Source of the DNA: Plectrocnemia conspersa
Taxonomy: Eukaryota > Arthropoda > Insecta > Trichoptera > Polycentropodidae
Direction: 5' to 3'
NCBI GenBank assembly: GCA_009617715.1
Contig: VTFK01000047.1
Coordinates: 744,001-808,000, forward strand
Length of the DNA: 64,000 nucleotides
Positions 63,857 through 64,000 of this stretch are shown in pieces. The notes beneath the pieces are model-generated. The model was not told where the DNA came from. It saw only the letters and a program-made list of their open reading frames with translations, and made no database searches. How positions within the stretch are numbered: the first letter of the stretch is position 1; every line of letters begins with the position of its first letter. The translations under genes and the position numbers were made by a program.

Positions 63857-64000
63857 TATAAAAGATCTGATACTTTTGTCATATCAACAGACGATCAAGC
63901 AATTGGAGAGGCTCAGAAACAATCACACACACCGAGAACAGACAAGCACAATTCACCAGCACTCGATTTACAAAATATTACATTTCGACACTATTTCCTT
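63857..64000 (+). promoter_or_regulatory. Core promoter and 5' leader of a gene extending beyond the window
   Basis: Seen: TATAAAAG at 63857-63864, followed about 30 bases later by ATCAACAG (63883-63890), a possible initiator, and then about 110 bases rich in A and C with no ATG up to the window end. Known: this spacing and an A/C-rich leader are typical of strongly expressed, short insect genes such as cuticle or secreted-protein genes. The product cannot be named. The transcription start near 63885 is inferred. Confidence 0.4.

Overview
The window looks like AT-rich nuclear DNA from an insect or another arthropod. Most of it is intronic or intergenic. It carries long A/T runs, TA microsatellites and scattered CpG-containing islands of higher GC. 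It also holds decayed DNA transposons of the hAT, piggyBac and mariner superfamilies. There are no bacterial-type operons, and long open reading frames are almost absent. The order of insect cannot be fixed from the sequence; base composition and transposon content fit several holometabolous or hemimetabolous groups.

The only cellular protein-coding sequence I can support well is on the minus strand at 37277-38078. Two exons with good splice signals and matching phase encode the N-terminal 100 residues of a protein starting MGCTPS, a myristoylation/palmitoylation-type start. The start and a later GKKDS...GNNFT segment suggest the N terminus of cAMP phosphodiesterase 8 (Pde8). The second exon ends in phase 1 at a GTGAGT donor. 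No following exon was recognised, so positions 1 to about 37270 are probably a very long Pde8 intron, possibly with intronic enhancers. A second, weaker exon-like island lies upstream at 38435-38499. At the right edge, a TATAAAAG box followed by a leader without any ATG suggests that a plus-strand gene begins near 63888 and continues beyond the window.

Transposon layout from left to right: an LTR-like segment (about 50-640); a ZMYM1/DUF4371-like hAT relic (3050-3570); an LTR-like repeat (about 4545-5035); a decayed hAT with matching ends (7079-8383); another ZMYM1-like hAT relic (18780-19215); a CAATACCGGTATT-end repeat (about 21050-21953); a non-autonomous hAT with an 8-bp target duplication and a long internal palindrome (24362-25699); a short hAT with perfect 19-bp ends and an 8-bp duplication (27147-27787); a piggyBac relic (about 28711-29690); mariner relics (about 35462-35695 and 41885-42230); a second copy of the palindromic hAT, itself interrupted by the LTR-like repeat and a long (TA)n tract (48455-50764); and a composite hAT graveyard with a 203-bp tandem repeat and a perfect 54-bp palindrome (about 59020-60680).

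The most useful results are the spliced Pde8-like start, invisible to simple ORF calling, and the two hAT families defined here by exact ends and target duplications. I found no convincing undescribed multi-gene system.
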